Below, in pieces: positions 36,292 to 49,785 of a DNA stretch of 64,000 nucleotides; the stretch's first letter is position 1; each line of letters begins with the position of its first letter. The stretch lies in NCBI GenBank assembly GCA_963580455.1, contig OY756968.1, forward strand, positions 25,017,996 to 25,081,995, written 5' to 3'. The notes under the pieces were generated by a model. That model made no database searches and had not been told where the DNA came from. It saw only the letters and a program-made list of their open reading frames with translations. Origin of the DNA: Euonymus europaeus (Eukaryota > Streptophyta > Magnoliopsida > Celastrales > Celastraceae). Made by a program: the position numbers and the translations under genes.

Positions 36292-37329
36292 GAACTCGTG
36301 GCTAGATGATCTCGTTTCACCTATTTAGCCGCGAAATGTGGTTTCTTTACGTAAACGGTTTTATGAATATCCTTTGACTCCGAGTTCTGAATTCGGTGAT
36401 TTTTAGCTTGATTTCACACTACTTTTCGAGCTCTACAATCCTAGCATTTCGGATTTGGATTTCAGAACACGTGGCTAGTAGGTCTCGATTCACCTATTTA
36501 GCCGCGAAATGTGGTTTCTTTACGTATACGGTTTTATGAATATCCGTTGACTCCGAGTTCTGAATTCGGTGATTTTTAGCTTGATTTCACACTACTTTTC
36601 GAGCTCTACAATACTGGCGTTTCGGATTTTGATTTCAAAACTCGTGGCTAGTTGGTCTCGTTTCACCTATTTATCCCCGAAATGTGGTTTCTTTACGTAA
36701 ACGGTTTTATGAATATCCGTTGACTCCGAGTTCTGAATTCGGTGATTTTTAGCTTGATTTCACACTACTTTTCAAGCTGTACAATCCTGGGTTTTCGGAT
36801 TTTGATTTCAGAAATCGTGGCTACTAGGTCTCGTTTCACCTAGTTAGCCGTGAAATGTGGTTTCTTTACGTAAACGGTTTTATGAATATCCGTTGACTCC
36901 GAGTTCTGAATTCGGTGATTTTTTGCTTGATTTCACAATACTTTTCGAGCTCTACGATCCTGGTGTTTCGGATTTTGATTTCAGAACTCGTGGCTAGTTG
37001 GTCTCGTTTAACCTAGTTAGCCGCGAAATGTGATTTCTTTACGTAAACGGTTTTATGAATATCCGTTGAATCCGAGTTCTGAACTCGGTGATTTTTAGCT
37101 TGATTTTACACTAATTTTCGAGCTCTACAATCCTGGGTTTTCGGATTTCGATTTCAGAACTCGTGGCTAGTAGGTCTCGTTTCACCTAGTTAGCCGCGAA
37201 ATGTGGTTTCTTTACGTAAACGGTTTTATGAATATCCGTTGACTCCGAGTTCTGAATTCGGTGATTTTTAGCTTGATTTCACACTACTTTTCGAGCTGTA
37301 CAATCCTGGTATTTCGGATTTCGATTTCA
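36292..37329. repeat. Type copy of the six-monomer cassette B-C-D-E-F-G
   Basis: B 36292 (ctagatg, cctttgactcc); C 36465 (gaacacgtgg, gattcacctattta, acgtatacgg); D 36638 (tttcaaaactc, tatccccgaaatg); E 36811 (gaaatcgtggctactagg, agccgtgaaatg, preceded by caagctgtac); F 36984 (gttggtctcgtttaacc, gtgatttc, gttgaatccg, preceded by caatac and ctacgatcc); G 37157 (gggttttcggatttcg, preceded by attttacactaatttt). The cassette recurs at 25739, 29891, 41482, 45461, 47710 and 61373, and in altered form at 27815 and 49786. Letter names are mine. Confidence 0.88.
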
Positions 37330-40300
37330 GAACTCGTGGCTAGTAGGTCTCGTTTCAACTAGTTAGCCGCGAAATGTGGTTTCTTTACGTAAACGGTTTT
37401 ATGAATATCCGTTGACTCCGAGTTCTGAATTCGGTGATTTTTAGCTTGATTTCACACTACTTTTTGAGCTCTACAATCCTGCCATTTCGGATTTCGATTT
37501 CAGAACTCGTGGCTAGTAGGTCTCGTTTCACCTAGTTAGCCGCGAAATGTGGTTTCTTTACGTAAACGGTTTTATGAATATCCGTTGACTCCGAGTTCTG
37601 AATTCGGTGATTTTTAGCTTGATTTCACACTACTTTTCGAGCTCTACAATCCTGGGTTTTTGGATTTCGATTTCAGAACTCGTGGCTAGTAGGTCTCGTT
37701 TCACCTAGTTAGCCGCGAAATGTGGTTTCTTTACGTAAACGGTTTTATGAATATCCTTTGACTCCGAGTTCTGAATTCGGTGATTTTTAGCTTGATTTCA
37801 CACTACTTTTCGAGGTCTACAATCCTGGCATTTCGGATTTGGATTTCAGAACACGTGGCTAGTAGGTCAAGATTCACCTATTTAGCCGCGAAATGTGGTT
37901 TCTTTACGTAAACGGTTTTATGAATATCCGTTGACTCCGAGTTCTGAATTCGGTGATTTTTGGCTTGATTTCACACTACTTTTTGAGCTCTACAATCCTG
38001 GCATTTCGGATTTTGATTTCAGAACTCGTGGCTAGTAGGTCTCGTTTCACCTAGTTAGCCGCGAAATGTGGTTTCTTTACGTAAACGATTTTATGAATAT
38101 CCGTTGACTCCGAGTTCTGAACTCGGTGATTTTTAGCTTGATTTTACACTACTTTTTGAGCTCTACAATCCTGCCGTTTCGGATTTTGATTTCAGAACTC
38201 GTGGCTACTAGGTCTCGTTTCACCTAGTTAGCCGCGAAATGTGGTTTCTTTACGTATACGGTTTTATGAATATCCGTTGACTCCGAGTTCTGAATTCGGT
38301 GATTTTTAGCTTGATTTCACACTACTTTTCGAGCTGTACAATCCTGGTATTTCGGATTTCGATTTCAGAACTCGTGGCTAGTAGGTCTCGTTTCAACTAG
38401 TTAGCCGCGAAATGTGGTTTCTTTATGTAAACGGTTTTATGAATATCCGTTGACTCCGAGTTCTGAATTCGGTGATTTTTAGCTTGATTTCACACTACTT
38501 TTTGAGCTGTACAATCCTGGGTTTTCGGATTTCGATTTCAGAACTCGTGGCTAGTAGGTCTCGTTTCACCTAGTTAGCCGCGAAATGTGTTTTCTTTACA
38601 TATACGGTTTTATGAATATCCGTTGACTCCGAGTTCTGAATACGGTGATTTTTAGCTTGATTTCACACTACTTTTCGAGCTGTACAATCCTGGGTTTTCG
38701 GATTTCGATTTCAGAACTCGTGGCTAGTAGGTCTCGTTTCACCTAGTTAGCCGCGAAATGTGGTTTCTTTACGTAAACGGTTTTATGAATATCTGTTGAC
38801 TCCGAGTTCTGAACTCGGTGATTTTTAGCTTGATTTTACACTACTTTTCGAGCTCTAAAATCCTGGGTTTTCGGATTTTGATTTCAGAACTCGTGGCTAG
38901 TAGGTCTCGTTTCACCTAGTTAGCCGCGAAATGTGGTTTCTTTACGTAAACGATTTTATGAATATCCGTTGACTCCGAGTTCTGAACTCGGTGATTTTTA
39001 GCTTGATTTTACACTACTTTTTGAGCTCTACAATCCTGCCGTTTCGGATTTTGATTTCAGAACTCGTGGCTACTAGGTCTCGTTTCACCTAGTTAGCCGC
39101 GAAATGTGGTTTCTTTACGTATACGGTTTTATGAATATCCGTTGACTCCGAGTTCTGAATTCGGTGATTTTTAGCTTGATTTCACACTACTTTTCGAGCT
39201 GTACAATCCTGGGATTTCGGATTTCGATTTCAGAACTCGTGGATAGTAGGTCTCGTTTCACCTAGTTAGCCGCGAAATGTGGTTTCTTTACGTAAACGGT
39301 TTTATGAATATCTGTTGACTCCGAGTTCTGAACTCGGTGATTTTTAGCTTGATTTTACACTACTTTTCGAGCTCTAAAATCCTGGGTTTTCGGATTTCGA
39401 TTTCAGAACTCGTGGCTAGTAGGTCTCGTTTCACCTAGTTAGCCGCGAAATGTGGTTTCTTTACGTAAACGATTTTATGAATATCCGTTGACTCCGAGTT
39501 CTGAACTCGGTGATTTTTAGCTTGATTTTACACTACTTTTCGAGCTCTACAATCCTGGCATTTCGGATTTTGATTTCAGAACTCGCGGATAGTAGGTCTC
39601 GATTCACCTATTTAGCCGCGAAATGTGGTTTCTTTACGTAAACGGTTTTATGAATATCCGTTGACTCCGAGTTCTGAATTCGGTGATTTTTAGCTTGATT
39701 TCACACTACTTTTCGAGCTGTACAATCCTGGTATTTCGGATTTCGATTTCAGAACTCGTGGCTAGTAGGTCTCGTTTCAACTAGTTAGCCGCGAAATGTG
39801 GTTTCTTTATGTAAACGGTTTTATGAATATCCGTTGACTCCGAGTTCTGAATTCGGTGATTTTTAGCTTGATTTCACACTACTTTTTGAGCTCTACAATC
39901 CTGCCGTTTCGGATTTTGATTTTAGAACTCGTAGCTACTAGGTCTCGTTTCACCTAGTTAGCCGCGAAATGTGGTTTCTTTACGTATACGGTTTTATGAA
40001 TATCCGTTGACTCCGAGTTCTGAACTCGGTGATTTTTAGCTTGATTTTACACTACTTTTCGAGGTCTAAAATCCTGGGTTTTCGGATTTTGATTTCAGAA
40101 CTCGTGGCTAGTAGGTCTCGTTTCACCTAGTTAGCCGCGAAATGTGGTTTCTTTACGTAAACGATTTTATGAATATCCGTTGACTCCGAGTTCTGAACTC
40201 GGTGATTTTTAGCTTGATTTTACACTACTTTTCGAGCTCTACAATCCTGGGTTTTCGGATTTTGATTTCAGAACTCGTGGCTAGTAGGTCTCGTTTCACC

Positions 40301-41481
40301 TAGTTAGCCGCGAAATGTGTTTTCTTTACGTATACGGTTTTATGAATATCCGTTGACTCCGAGTTCTGAATACGGTGATTTTTAGCTTGATTTCACACTA
40401 CTTATCGAGCTGTACAATCCTGGGTTTTCGGATTTCGATTTCAGAACTCGTGGCTAGTAGGTCTCGTTTCACCTAGTTAGCCGCGAAATGTGGTTTCTTT
40501 ACGTAAACGGTTTTATGAATATCTGTTGACTCCGAGTTCTGAACTCGGTGATTTTTAGCTTGATTTTACACTACTTTTCGAGCTCTAAAATCCTGGGTTT
40601 TCGGATTTCGATTTCAGAACTCGTGGCTAGTAGGTCTCGTTTCACCTAGTTAGCCGCGAAATGTGGTTTCTTTACGTAAACGATTTTATGAATATCCGTT
40701 GACTCCGAGTTCTGAACTCGGTGATTTTTAGCTTGATTTTACACTACTTTTTGAGCTCTACAATCCTGCCGTTTCGGATTTTGATTTCAGAACTCGTGGC
40801 TACTAGGTCTCGTTTCACCTAGTTAGCCGCGAAATGTGGTTTCTTTACGTATACGGTTTTATGAATATCCGTTGACTCCGAGTTCTGAATTCGGTGATTT
40901 TTAGCTTGATTTCACACTACTTTTCGAGCTGTACAATCCTGGGATTTCGGATTTCGATTTCAGAACTCGTGGATAGTAGGTCTCGTTTCACCTAGTTAGC
41001 CGCGAAATGTGGTTTCTTTACGTAAACGGTTTTATGAATATCTGTTGACTCCGAGTTCTGAACTCGGTGATTTTTAGCTTGATTTTACACTACTTTTCGA
41101 GCTCTAAAATCCTGGGTTTTCGGATTTCGATTTCAGAACTCGTGGCTAGTAGGTCTCGTTTCACCTAGTTAGCCGCGAAATGTGGTTTCTTTACGTAAAC
41201 GATTTTATGAATATCCGTTGACTCCGAGTTCTGAACTCGGTGATTTTTAGCTTGATTTTACACTACTTTTCGAGCTCTACAATCCTGGCATTTCGGATTT
41301 TGATTTCAGAACTCGCGGATAGTAGGTCTCGATTCACCTATTTAGCCGCGAAATGTGGTTTCTTTACGTAAACGGTTTTATGAATATCCGTTGACTCCGA
41401 GTTCTGAATTCGGTGATTTTTAGCTTGATTACACACTACTTTTCGAGCTCTACAATCCTGGCATTTTGGATTTTGATTTCA
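37330..41481. repeat. 24-monomer filler block with 10-monomer duplication
   Basis: This block lies between G of one cassette and the next B. It is rich in near-consensus monomers and in perfect-dyad monomers (ctgaactcggtg, attttacac, ctctaaaatcctggg at 38857, 39376, 40068, 40587 and 41106). Segment about 38,540-39,690 recurs at about 40,270-41,420 with an offset of 1,730 bp (10 monomers). The shared private variants are gtgttttctttac (38588 and 40318) and gaatacggtg (38640 and 40370). Confidence 0.8.
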
Positions 41482-44400
41482 GAACTCGTGGCTAGATGGT
41501 CTCGTTTCACCTATTTAGCCGCGAAATGTGGTTTCTTTACGTAAACGGTTTTATGAATATCCTTTGACTCCGAGTTCTGAATTCGGTGATTTTTAGCTTG
41601 ATTTCACACTACTTTTCGAGCTCTACAATCCTAGCATTTCGGATTTGGATTTCAGAACACGTGGCTAGTAGGTCTCGATTCACCTATTTAGCCGCGAAAT
41701 GTGGTTTCTTTACGTATACGGTTTTATGAATATCCGTTGACTCCGAGTTCTGAATTCGGTGATTTTTAGCTTGATTTCACACTACTTTTCGAGCTCTACA
41801 ATACTGGCATTTCGGATTTTGATTTCAAAACTCGTGGCTAGTTGGTCTCGTTTCACCTATTTATCCCCGAAATGTGGTTTCTTTACGTAAACGGTTTTAT
41901 GAATATCCGTTGACTCCGAGTTCTGAATTCGGTGATTTTTAGCTTGATTTCACACTACTTTTCAAGCTGTACAATCCTGGGTTTTCGGATTTTGATTTCA
42001 GAAATCGTGGCTACTAGGTCTCGTTTCACCTAGTTAGCCGTGAAATGTGGTTTCTTTACGTAAACGGTTTTATGAATATCCGTTGACTCCGAGTTCTGAA
42101 TTCGGTGATTTTTTGCTTGATTTCACAATACTTTTCGAGCTCTACGATCCTGGTGTTTCGGATTTTGATTTCAGAACTCGTGGCTAGTTGGTCTCGTTTA
42201 ACCTAGTTAGCCGCGAAATGTGATTTCTTTACGTAAACGGTTTTATGAATATCCGTTGAATCCGAGTTCTGAACTCGGTGATTTTTAGCTTGATTTTACA
42301 CTAATTTTCGAGCTCTACAATCCTGGGTTTTCGGATTTCGATTTCAGAACTCGTGGCTAGTAGGTCTCGTTTCACCTAGTTAGCCGCGAAATGTGGTTTC
42401 TTTACGTAAACGGTTTTATGAATATCCGTTGACTCCGAGTTCTGAATTCGGTGATTTTTAGCTTGATTTCACACTACTTTTCGAGCTGTACAATCCTGGT
42501 ATTTCGGATTTCGATTTCAGAACTCGTGGCTAGTAGGTCTCGTTTCACCTAGTTAGCCGCGAAATGTGGTTTCTTTACGTAAACGGTTTTATGAATATCC
42601 GTTGACTCCGAGTTCTGAATTCGGTGATTTTTAGCTTGATTTCACACTACTTTTTGAGCTCTACAATCCTGCCGTTTCGGATTTTGATTTCAGAACTCGT
42701 GGCTACTAGGTCTCGTTTCACCTAGTTAGCCGCGAAATGTGGTTTCTTTACGTATACGGTTTTATGAATATCCGTTGACTCCGAGTTCTGAATTCGGTGA
42801 TTTTTAGCTTGATTTCACACTACTTTTCGAGCTGTACAATCCTGGGTTTTCGGATTTCGATTTCAGAACTCGTGGCTAGTAGTTCTCGTTTCACCTAGTT
42901 AGCCGCGAAATGTGGTTTCTTTACGTATACGGTTTTATGAATATCCGTTGACTCCGAGTTCTGAACTCGGTGATTTTTAGCTTGATTTTACACTACTTTT
43001 CGAGCTCTACAATCCTGGGTTTTCGGATTTTGATTTCAGAACTCGTGGCTAGTAGGTCTCGTTTCACCTAGTTAGCCGCGAAATGTGGTTTCTTTACGTA
43101 AACGGTTTTATGAATATCCTTTGACTCCGAGTTCTGAATTCGGTGATTTTTAGCTTGATTTCACACTACTTTTCGAGCTGTACAATCCTGGGATTTCGGA
43201 TTTCGATTTCAGAACTCGTGGATAGTAGGTCTCGATTCATCTATTTAGCCGCGAAATGTGGTTTCTTTACGTAAACGGTTTTATGAATATCCGTTGACTC
43301 CGAGTTCTGAATTCGGTGATTTTTAGCTTGATTACACACTACTTTTCGAGCTCTACAATCCTGGCATTTTGGATTTTGATTTCAGAACTCGTGGCTAGTA
43401 GGTCTATTTTTACCTAGTTAGCCGCAAAATGTGGTTTCTTTACATAAACGGTTTTATGAATATCCGTTGACTCCGAGTTCCGAATTCGGTGATTTTTAGC
43501 TTGATTACACACTACTTTTCGAGCTCTACAATCCTGGCGTTTTGGATTTTGATTTTAGAACTTGTGGCTAGGTGGTCTCGTTTCACCAATTTAGCCGCGA
43601 AATGTGTTTTCTTTACGTAAACGGTTTTATGAATATCCTTTGACTCCGAGTTCTGAATTCGGTGATTTTTAGCTTGATTTCACACTACTTTTTTAGGTCT
43701 ACAATCCTGGCATTTCGGATTTGGATTTCAGAACACGTGGCTAGTAGGTCTCGATTCACCTATTTAGCCGCGAAATTTGGTTTCTTTACGTAAACGGTTT
43801 TATGAATATCCGTTGACTCCGAGTTCTGAATTCGGTGATTTTTGGCTTGATTTCACACTACTTTTCGAGCTCTACAATCCTGGCATTTCGGATTTGGATT
43901 TCAGAACACGTGGCTAGTAGGTCTCGATTCACCTATTTAGCCGCGAAATTTGGTTTCTTTACGTAAACGGTTTTATGAATATCCGTTGACTCCGAGTTCT
44001 GAATTCGGTGATTTTTAGCTTGATTTCACACTACTTTTCGAGCTCTACAATCCTAGCATTTCGGATTTGGATTTCAGAACACGTGGCTAGTAGGTCTCGA
44101 TTCACCTATTCAGCCGCGAAATGTGGTTTCTTTACGTATACGGTTTTATGAATATCCGTTGACTCCGAGTTCTGAATTCGGTGATTTTTTGCTTGATTTC
44201 ACACTACTTTTCGAGCTCTACAATACTGGCGTTTCGGATTTTGATTTCAAAACTCGTGGCTAGTTGGTCTCGTTTCACCTATTTATCCCCGAAATGTGGT
44301 TTCTTTACGTAAACGGTTTTATGAATATCCGTTGACTCCGAGTTCTGAATTCGGTGATTTTTAGCTTGATTTCACACTATTTTTCAAGCTGTACAATCCT

Positions 44401-45460
44401 GGGTTTTCGGATTTTGATTTCAGAAATCGTGGCTACTAGGTCTCGTTTCACCTAGTTAGCCGTGAAATGTGGTTTCTTTACGTAAACGGTTTTATGAATA
44501 TCCGTTGACTCCGAGTTCTGAATTCGGTGATTTTTTGCTTGATTTCACAATACTTTTCGAGCTCTACGATCCTGGTGTTTCGGATTTTGATTTCAGAACT
44601 CGTGGCTAGTTGGTCTCGTTTAACCTAGTTAGCCGCGAAATGTGATTTCTTTACGTAAACGGTTTTATGAATATCCGTTGACTCCGAGTTCTGAATTCGG
44701 TGATTTTTAGCTTGATTTCACACTACTTTTTGAGGTCTACAATCCTGGCATTTCGGATTTGGATTTCAGAACACGTGGCTAGTAGGTCTCGATTCACCTA
44801 TTTAGCCGCGAAATGTGGTTTCTTTACGTATACGGTTTTATGAATATCCGTTGACTCCGAGTTCTGAATTCGGTGATTTTTAGCTTGATTTCACACTACT
44901 TTTCGAGCTCTACAATACTGGCGTTTCGGATTTTGATTTCAAAACTCGTGGCTAGTTGGTCTCGTTTCACCTATTTATCCCCGAAATGTGGTTTCTTTAC
45001 GTAAACGGTTTTATGAATATCCGTTGACTCCGAGTTCTGAATTCGGTGATTTTTAGCTTGATTTCACACTACTTTTCAAGCTGTACAATCCTGGGTTTTC
45101 GGATTTTGATTTCAGAAATCGTGGCTACTAGGTCTCGTTTCACCTATTTAGCCGTGAAATGTGGTTTCTTTACGTAAACGGTTTTATGAATATCCGTTGA
45201 CTCCGAGTTCTGAATTCGGTGATTTTTAGCTTGATTACACACTACTTTTCGAGCTCTACAATCCTGGCATTTTGGATTTTGATTTCAGAACTCGTGGCTA
45301 GTAGGTCTATTTTCACCTAGTTAGCCGCAAAATGTGGTTTCTTTACATAAACGGTTTTATGAATATCCGTTGACTCCTAGTTCCGAATTCGGTGATTTTT
45401 AGCTTGATTACACACTACTTTTCGAACTCTACAATCCTGGCATTTTGGATTTTGATTTCA
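41482..45460. repeat. 23-monomer block opened by the B-G cassette
   Basis: B-C-D-E-F-G at 41482 is followed by near-consensus monomers, then an A-type run and the marker acttttttaggtc (43687), two gaaatttgg monomers, and a second C-D-E-F series at about 44.1-44.7 kb. The acttttttaggtc section recurs at 53721 (offset 58 monomers) and 58390. The part from 41,482 to about 43.9 kb is echoed at the right end of the window, 115-116 monomers away. Confidence 0.8.
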
Positions 45461-47709
45461 GAACTCGTGGCTAGATGGTCTCGTTTCACCTATTTAGCCG
45501 CGAAATGTGGTTTCTTTACGTAAACGGTTTTATGAATATCCTTTGACTCCGAGTTCTGAATTCGGTGATTTTTAGCTTGATTTCACACTACTTTTCGAGC
45601 TCTACAATCCTAGCATTTCGGATTTGGATTTCAGAACACGTGGCTAGTAGGTCTCGATTCACCTATTTAGCCGCGAAATGTGGTTTCTTTACGTATACGG
45701 TTTTATGAATATCCGTTGACTCCGAGTTCTGAATTCGGTGATTTTTAGCTTGATTTCACACTACTTTTCGAGCTCTACAATACTGGTGTTTCGGATTTTG
45801 ATTTCAAAACTCGTGGCTAGTTGGTCTCGTTTCACCTATTTATCCCCGAAATGTGGTTTCTTTACGTAAACGGTTTTATGAATATCCGTTGACTCCGAGT
45901 TCTGAATTCGGTGATTTTTAGCTTGATTTCACACTACTTTTCAAGCTGTACAATCCTGGGTTTTCGGATTTTGATTTCAGAAATCGTGGCTACTAGGTCT
46001 CGTTTCACCTAGTTAGCCGTGAAATGTGGTTTCTTTACGTAAACGGTTTTATGAATATCCGTTGACTCCGAGTTCTGAATTCGGTGATTTTTTGCTTGAT
46101 TTCACAATACTTTTCGAGCTCTACGATCCTGGTGTTTCGGATTTTGATTTCAGAACTCGTGGCTAGTTGGTCTCGTTTAACCTAGTTAGCCGCGAAATGT
46201 GATTTCTTTACGTAAACGGTTTTATGAATATCCGTTGAATCCGAGTTCTGAACTCGGTGATTTTTTGCTTGATTTTACACTAATTTTCGAGGTCTACAAT
46301 CCTGGGTTTTCGGATTTCGATTTCAGAACTCGTGGCTAGTAGGTCTCGTTTCACCTAGTGAGCCGCGAAATGTGGTTTCTTTACGTAAACGGTTTTTTGA
46401 ATATCCGTTGACTCCGAGTTCTGAATTCGGTGATTTTTAGCTTGATTTCACACTACTTTTCGAGCTGTACAATCCTGGTATTTCGGATTTCGATTTCGGA
46501 ACTCGTGGCTAGTAGGTCTCGTTTCACCTAGTTAGCCGCGAAATGTGGTTTCTTTACGTAAACGGTTTTATGAATATCCGTTGACTCCGAGTTCTGAATT
46601 CGGTGATTTTTAGCTTGATTTCACACTACTTTTCGAGCTCTACAATCCTGGCGTTTCGGATTTTGATTTCAGAACTCGTGGCTACTAGGTCTCGTTTCAC
46701 CTAGTTAGCCGCGAAATGTGGTTTCTTTACGTATACGGTTTTATGAATATCCGTTGACTCCGAGTTCTGAATTCGGTGATTTTTAGCTTGATTTCACACT
46801 ACTTTTCGAGCTGTACAATCCTGGGTTTTCGGATTTTGATTTCAGAACTCGTGGATAGTAGGTCTCGTTTCACCTAGTTAGCCGCGAAATGTGGTTTCTT
46901 TACGTATACGGTTTTATGAATATCCGTTGACTCCGAGTTCTGAATTCGGTGATTTTTAGCTTGATTTCACACTACTTTTCGAGCTGTACAATCCTGGGAT
47001 TTCGGATTTCGATTTCAGAACTCGTGGATAGTAGGTCTCGTTTCACCTAGTTAGCCGCGAAATGTGGTTTCTTTACGTAAACGGTTTTATGAATATCTGT
47101 TGACTCCGAGTTCTGAACTCGGTGATTTTTAGCTTGATTTTACACTACTTTTCGAGCTCTAAAATCCTGGGTTTTCGGATTTCGATTTCAGAACTCGTGG
47201 CTAGTAGGTCTCGTTTCACCTAGTTAGCCGCGAAATGTGGTTTCTTTACGTAAACGATTTTATGAATATCCGTTGACTCCGAGTTCTGAACTCGGTGATT
47301 TTTAGCTTGATTTTACACTACTTTTCGAGCTCTACAATCCTGGCATTTCGGATTTTGATTTCAGAACTCGCGGATAGTAGGTCTCGATTCACCTATTTAG
47401 CCGCGAAATGTGGTTTCTTTACGTAAACGGTTTTATGAATATCCGTTGACTCCGAGTTCTGAATTCGGTGATTTTTAGCTTGATTACACACTACTTTTCG
47501 AGCTCTACAATCCTGGCATTTTGGATTTTGATTTCAGAACTCGTGGCTAGTAGGTCTATTTTCACCTAGTTAGCCGCAAAATGTGGTTTCTTTACATAAA
47601 CGGTTTTATGAATATCCGTTGACTCCTAGTTCCGAATTCGGTGATTTTTAGCTTGATTACACACTACTTTTCGAGCACTACAATCCTGGCATTTTGGATT
47701 TTGATTTCA
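45461..47709. repeat. 13-monomer (2,249 bp) higher-order unit
   Basis: The B-C-D-E-F-G cassette leads, with a G variant ctagtgagccgcg at 46355 that occurs again only at 62267. Next come near-consensus monomers, the ctctaaaatcctggg monomer (near 47161), a gcggatagtagg (I) monomer and A. The following B is exactly 13 monomers later. Confidence 0.82.
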
Positions 47710-49785
47710 GAACTCGTGGCTAGATGGTCTCGTTTCACCTATTTAGCCGCGAAATGTGGTTTCTTTACGTAAACGGTTTTATGAATATCCTTTGACTCCG
47801 AGTTCTGAATTCGGTGATTTTTAGCTTGATTTCACACTACTTTTCGAGCTCTACAATCCTAGCATTTCGGATTTGGATTTCAGAACACGTGGCTAGTAGG
47901 TCTCGATTCACCTATTTAGCCGCGAAATGTGGTTTCTTTACGTATACGGTTTTATGAATATCCGTTGACTCCGAGTTCTGAATTCGGTGATTTTTAGCTT
48001 GATTTCACACTACTTTTCGAGCTCTACAATACTGGCGTTTCGGATTTTGATTTCAAAACTCGTGGCTAGTTGGTCTCGTTTCACCTATTTATCCCCGAAA
48101 TGTGGTTTCTTTACGTAAACGGTTTTATGAATATCCGTTGACTCCGAGTTCTGAATTCGGTGATTTTTAGCTTGATTTCACACTACTTTTCAAGCTGTAC
48201 AATCCTGGGTTTTCGGATTTTGATTTCAGAAATCGTGGCTACTAGGTCTCGTTTCACCTAGTTAGCCGTGAAATGTGGTTTCTTTACGTAAACGGTTTTA
48301 TGAATATCCGTTGACTCCGAGTTCTGAATTCGGTGATTTTTTGCTTGATTTCACAATACTTTTCGAGCTCTACGATCCTGGTGTTTCGGATTTTGATTTC
48401 AGAACTCGTGGCTAGTTGGTCTCGTTTAACCTAGTTAGCCGCGAAATGTGATTTCTTTACGTAAACGGTTTTATGAATATCCGTTGAATCCGAGTTCTGA
48501 ACTCGGTGATTTTTAGCTTGATTTTACACTAATTTTCGAGCTCTACAATCCTGGGTTTTCGGATTTCGATTTCAGAACTCGTGGCTACTAGGTCTCGTTT
48601 CACCTAGTTAGCCGCAAAATGTGGTTTCTTTACGTATACGGTTTTATGAATATCCGTTGACTCCGAGTTCTGAATTCGGTGATTTTTAGCTTGATTTCAC
48701 ACTACTTTTTGAGCTGTACAATCCTGGGTTTTCGGATTTCGATTTCAGAACTCGTGGCTAGTAGGTCTCGTTTCACCTAGTTAGCCGCGAAATGTGGTTT
48801 CTTTACGTAATCGGTTTTATGAATATCTGTTGACTCCGAGTTCTGAACTCGGTGATTTTTAGCTTGATTTTACACTACTTTTCGAGCTCTAAAATCCTGG
48901 GTTTTCGGATTTCGATTTCAGAACTCGTGGCTAGTAGGTCTCGTTTCACCTAGTTAGCCGCGAAATGTGGTTTCTTTACGTAAACGATTTTATGAATATC
49001 CGTTGACTCCGAGTTCTGAACTCGGTGATTTTTAGCTTGATTTTACACTACTTTTCGAGCTCTACAATCCTGGGTTTTCGGATTTTGATTTCAGAACTCG
49101 TGGCTAGTAGGTCTCGTTTCACCTAGTTAGCCGCGAAATGTGATTTCTTTACGTAAACGGTTTTATGAATATCCGTTGACTCCGAGTTCTGAATTCGGTG
49201 ATTTTTAGCTTGATTTCACACTACTTTTTGAGGTCTACAATCCTGGCATTTCGGATTTGGATTTCAGAACGCGTGGCTAGTAGGTCTCGATTCACCTATT
49301 TAGCCGCGAAATTTGGTTTCTTTACGTAAACGGTTTTATGAATATCTGTTGACTCCGAGTTCTGAATTCGGTGATTTTTGGCTTGATTTCACACTACTTT
49401 TCGAGCTCTACAATCCTGGCATTTCGGATTTTCATTTCAGAACTCGCGGATAGTAGGTCTCGATTCACCTATTTAGCCGCGAAATGTGGTTTCTTTACGT
49501 AAACGGTTTTATGAATATCCGTTGACTCCGAGTTCTGAATTCGGTGATTTTTAGCTTGATTACACACTACTTTTCGAGCTCTACAATCCTGGCATTTTGG
49601 ATTTTGATTTCAGAACTCGTGGCTAGTAGGTCTATTTTCACCTAGTTAGCCGCAAAATGTGGTTTCTTTACATAAACGGTTTTATGAATATCCGTTGACT
49701 CCTAGTTCCGAATTCGGTGATTTTTAGCTTGATTACACACTACTTTTCGAGCACTACAATCCTGGCATTTTGGATTTTGATTTCA
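47710..49785. repeat. 12-monomer (2,076 bp) unit of the cassette series
   Basis: B-C-D-E-F-G is followed by near-consensus monomers, one with the private variant acgtaatcgg (48811), the ctctaaaatcctggg monomer, H (gaaatttgg), I with attttcatttcag, and A. The variant gagcactac occurs just before the B at each end (47677 and 49753). Confidence 0.82.
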